NCBI GenBank assembly: GCA_021775995.1
Contig: JAJFGS010000013.1
Span: 310,001-374,000 of the forward strand
DNA from: Alphaproteobacteria bacterium
Lineage (GTDB): Bacteria > Pseudomonadota > Alphaproteobacteria > Micavibrionales > Micavibrionaceae
Reading direction: 5' to 3'
Length of the DNA: 64,000 bases
Shown here piece by piece: positions 63,456 through 64,000 of this stretch. How positions within the stretch are numbered: position 1 is the first letter of the stretch; the number at the start of each line of letters is the position of its first letter. The notes beneath the pieces were generated by a model, which had not been told where the DNA came from, did not search any database, and was given only the letters and a program-made list of their open reading frames with translations. Both the position numbers and the translations under genes were made by a program.

Positions 63456-64000
63456 ACGAGCCGCTTGCTTTTACTTACCTGACGCAAATGAATGATCGGA
63501 ATGCTAGCGATCTTTATTTGACTGTTAATAGGGTTCCAACAATTCGTGTTGATGATGAATTATACTCTTTGTCAGAAGAGCCGCTTGATATTGAAGATAT
63601 TAATAATATTATCAATAGTATCCTGACAACAAAACAACGCCGTGATTTTGAATTAAATTGGGACCTAAATACCTCGCTTGATATGGGGCAACATGGTCGT
63701 TTTCGTATTAATGTTTTAAAACAACGTCAAACCCCTGGTTTGGTGATCCGCCGAATTATTACAAAAATACCAGCTATTCGTGAACTAAAACTACCTCCTG
63801 TTTTAGAAAAGCTTGCTCTTGAAAAACGAGGGCTCATTCTTTTAACGGGTATGACGGGGTCTGGTAAATCTACGACTTTAGCTTCAATGGTCAATCATAG
63901 AAACCAAAGGGTTTCTGGGCATATTCTAACGATTGAAGATCCTATCGAATATTATCATGAACATAATAAGAGCGTTATTACACAGCGCGAGGTAGGGGTT
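63452..64000 (+). CDS. pilU: PilU-like retraction ATPase, cut by window edge
   Basis: 183 codons visible, start TTG at 63452 overlapping the pilT stop by four bases. NDRNASDLYLTVNRVPTIRVDDELY parallels the PilT N-terminus; Walker A GMTGSGKSTTLAS and TIEDPIEYYHEHNKS follow. The order pilT-pilU is typical. No stop before the edge. Confidence 0.88.
   Translation, partial: MNEPLAFTYLTQMNDRNASDLYLTVNRVPTIRVDDELYSLSEEPLDIEDINNIINSILTTKQRRDFELNWDLNTSLDMGQHGRFRINVLKQRQTPGLVIRRIITKIPAIRELKLPPVLEKLALEKRGLILLTGMTGSGKSTTLASMVNHRNQRVSGHILTIEDPIEYYHEHNKSVITQREVGV

Overview
The window looks like a chromosomal segment of a low-GC (by eye about 40-45 percent) Gram-negative alphaproteobacterium. Support comes from a DUF3126 protein (a family I know only from Alphaproteobacteria), ELM1-like and AmgK-like proteins, a class II DAHP synthase, the waaA-lpxK-lpxL lipid A/Kdo run, ornithine-lipid genes (olsB-olsA) and the recG / sdhE-mfd arrangement. 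I cannot place it at order level; a Micavibrio-like or other uncultured lineage would fit, but this is inference.

Layout. 1-7157: an unrecognised gene cut by the left edge, then recG divergent from sdhE-mfd. 7158-10600: accessory DNA with a complete IS1595-family element (7430-9274, imperfect terminal repeats, 8-bp target duplication, several small passenger features), two small hypothetical genes and several palindromic repeats. 10601-19340: AmgK-like kinase, aspartate aminotransferase, patatin-like lipase, a free-standing non-coding RNA candidate, a scar of a duplicated LysR gene end, LysR regulator, trxB, ELM1-like protein, Lrp/AsnC regulator and a His-rich lipoprotein. 19337-27379 (minus): one tight operon carA - beta-carbonic anhydrase - SpeE-like membrane protein - carB, followed by greA. 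27458-33101: yqeY, an AT-rich orphan, dnaG, rpoD with a histone H1-like tail, and a CAU tRNA. 33123-36435: CHAP lipoprotein, Hpt/response-regulator pair, DUF4197 lipoprotein, rpsD. 36569-44831 (minus): trmJ-gltX, nadE, DAHP synthase, lpxL, lpxK, waaA.

44917-53316 is mainly cell-envelope genes: a three-gene cassette of exported Cys-containing proteins, another exported protein, DUF3126, olsA-olsB, a low-molecular-weight phosphatase, and a membrane-anchored protein paired with an OmpA-like protein. After tRNA-Arg(ACG), 53913-64000 is a plus-strand MSHA/type IV pilus assembly operon: assembly ATPase, PilC/GspF, PilM-N-like, PilO-like, MshK/GspB-like, an ABC ATPase without permease, a TPR protein, a prepilin-peptidase N-terminal domain lacking the protease half, PilT and a PilU-like gene cut by the right edge.

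The most notable points are the carbonic anhydrase inside carAB (bicarbonate supply for carbamoyl-phosphate synthesis), the exported cassette whose members share a signal peptide and a tri-Cys tail but not their cores, an orphan Ile/Val leader-peptide attenuator inside the IS element, the split or lost prepilin peptidase, the palindromic in-frame insert in CarA, and the stand-alone RNA at 14207-14376.
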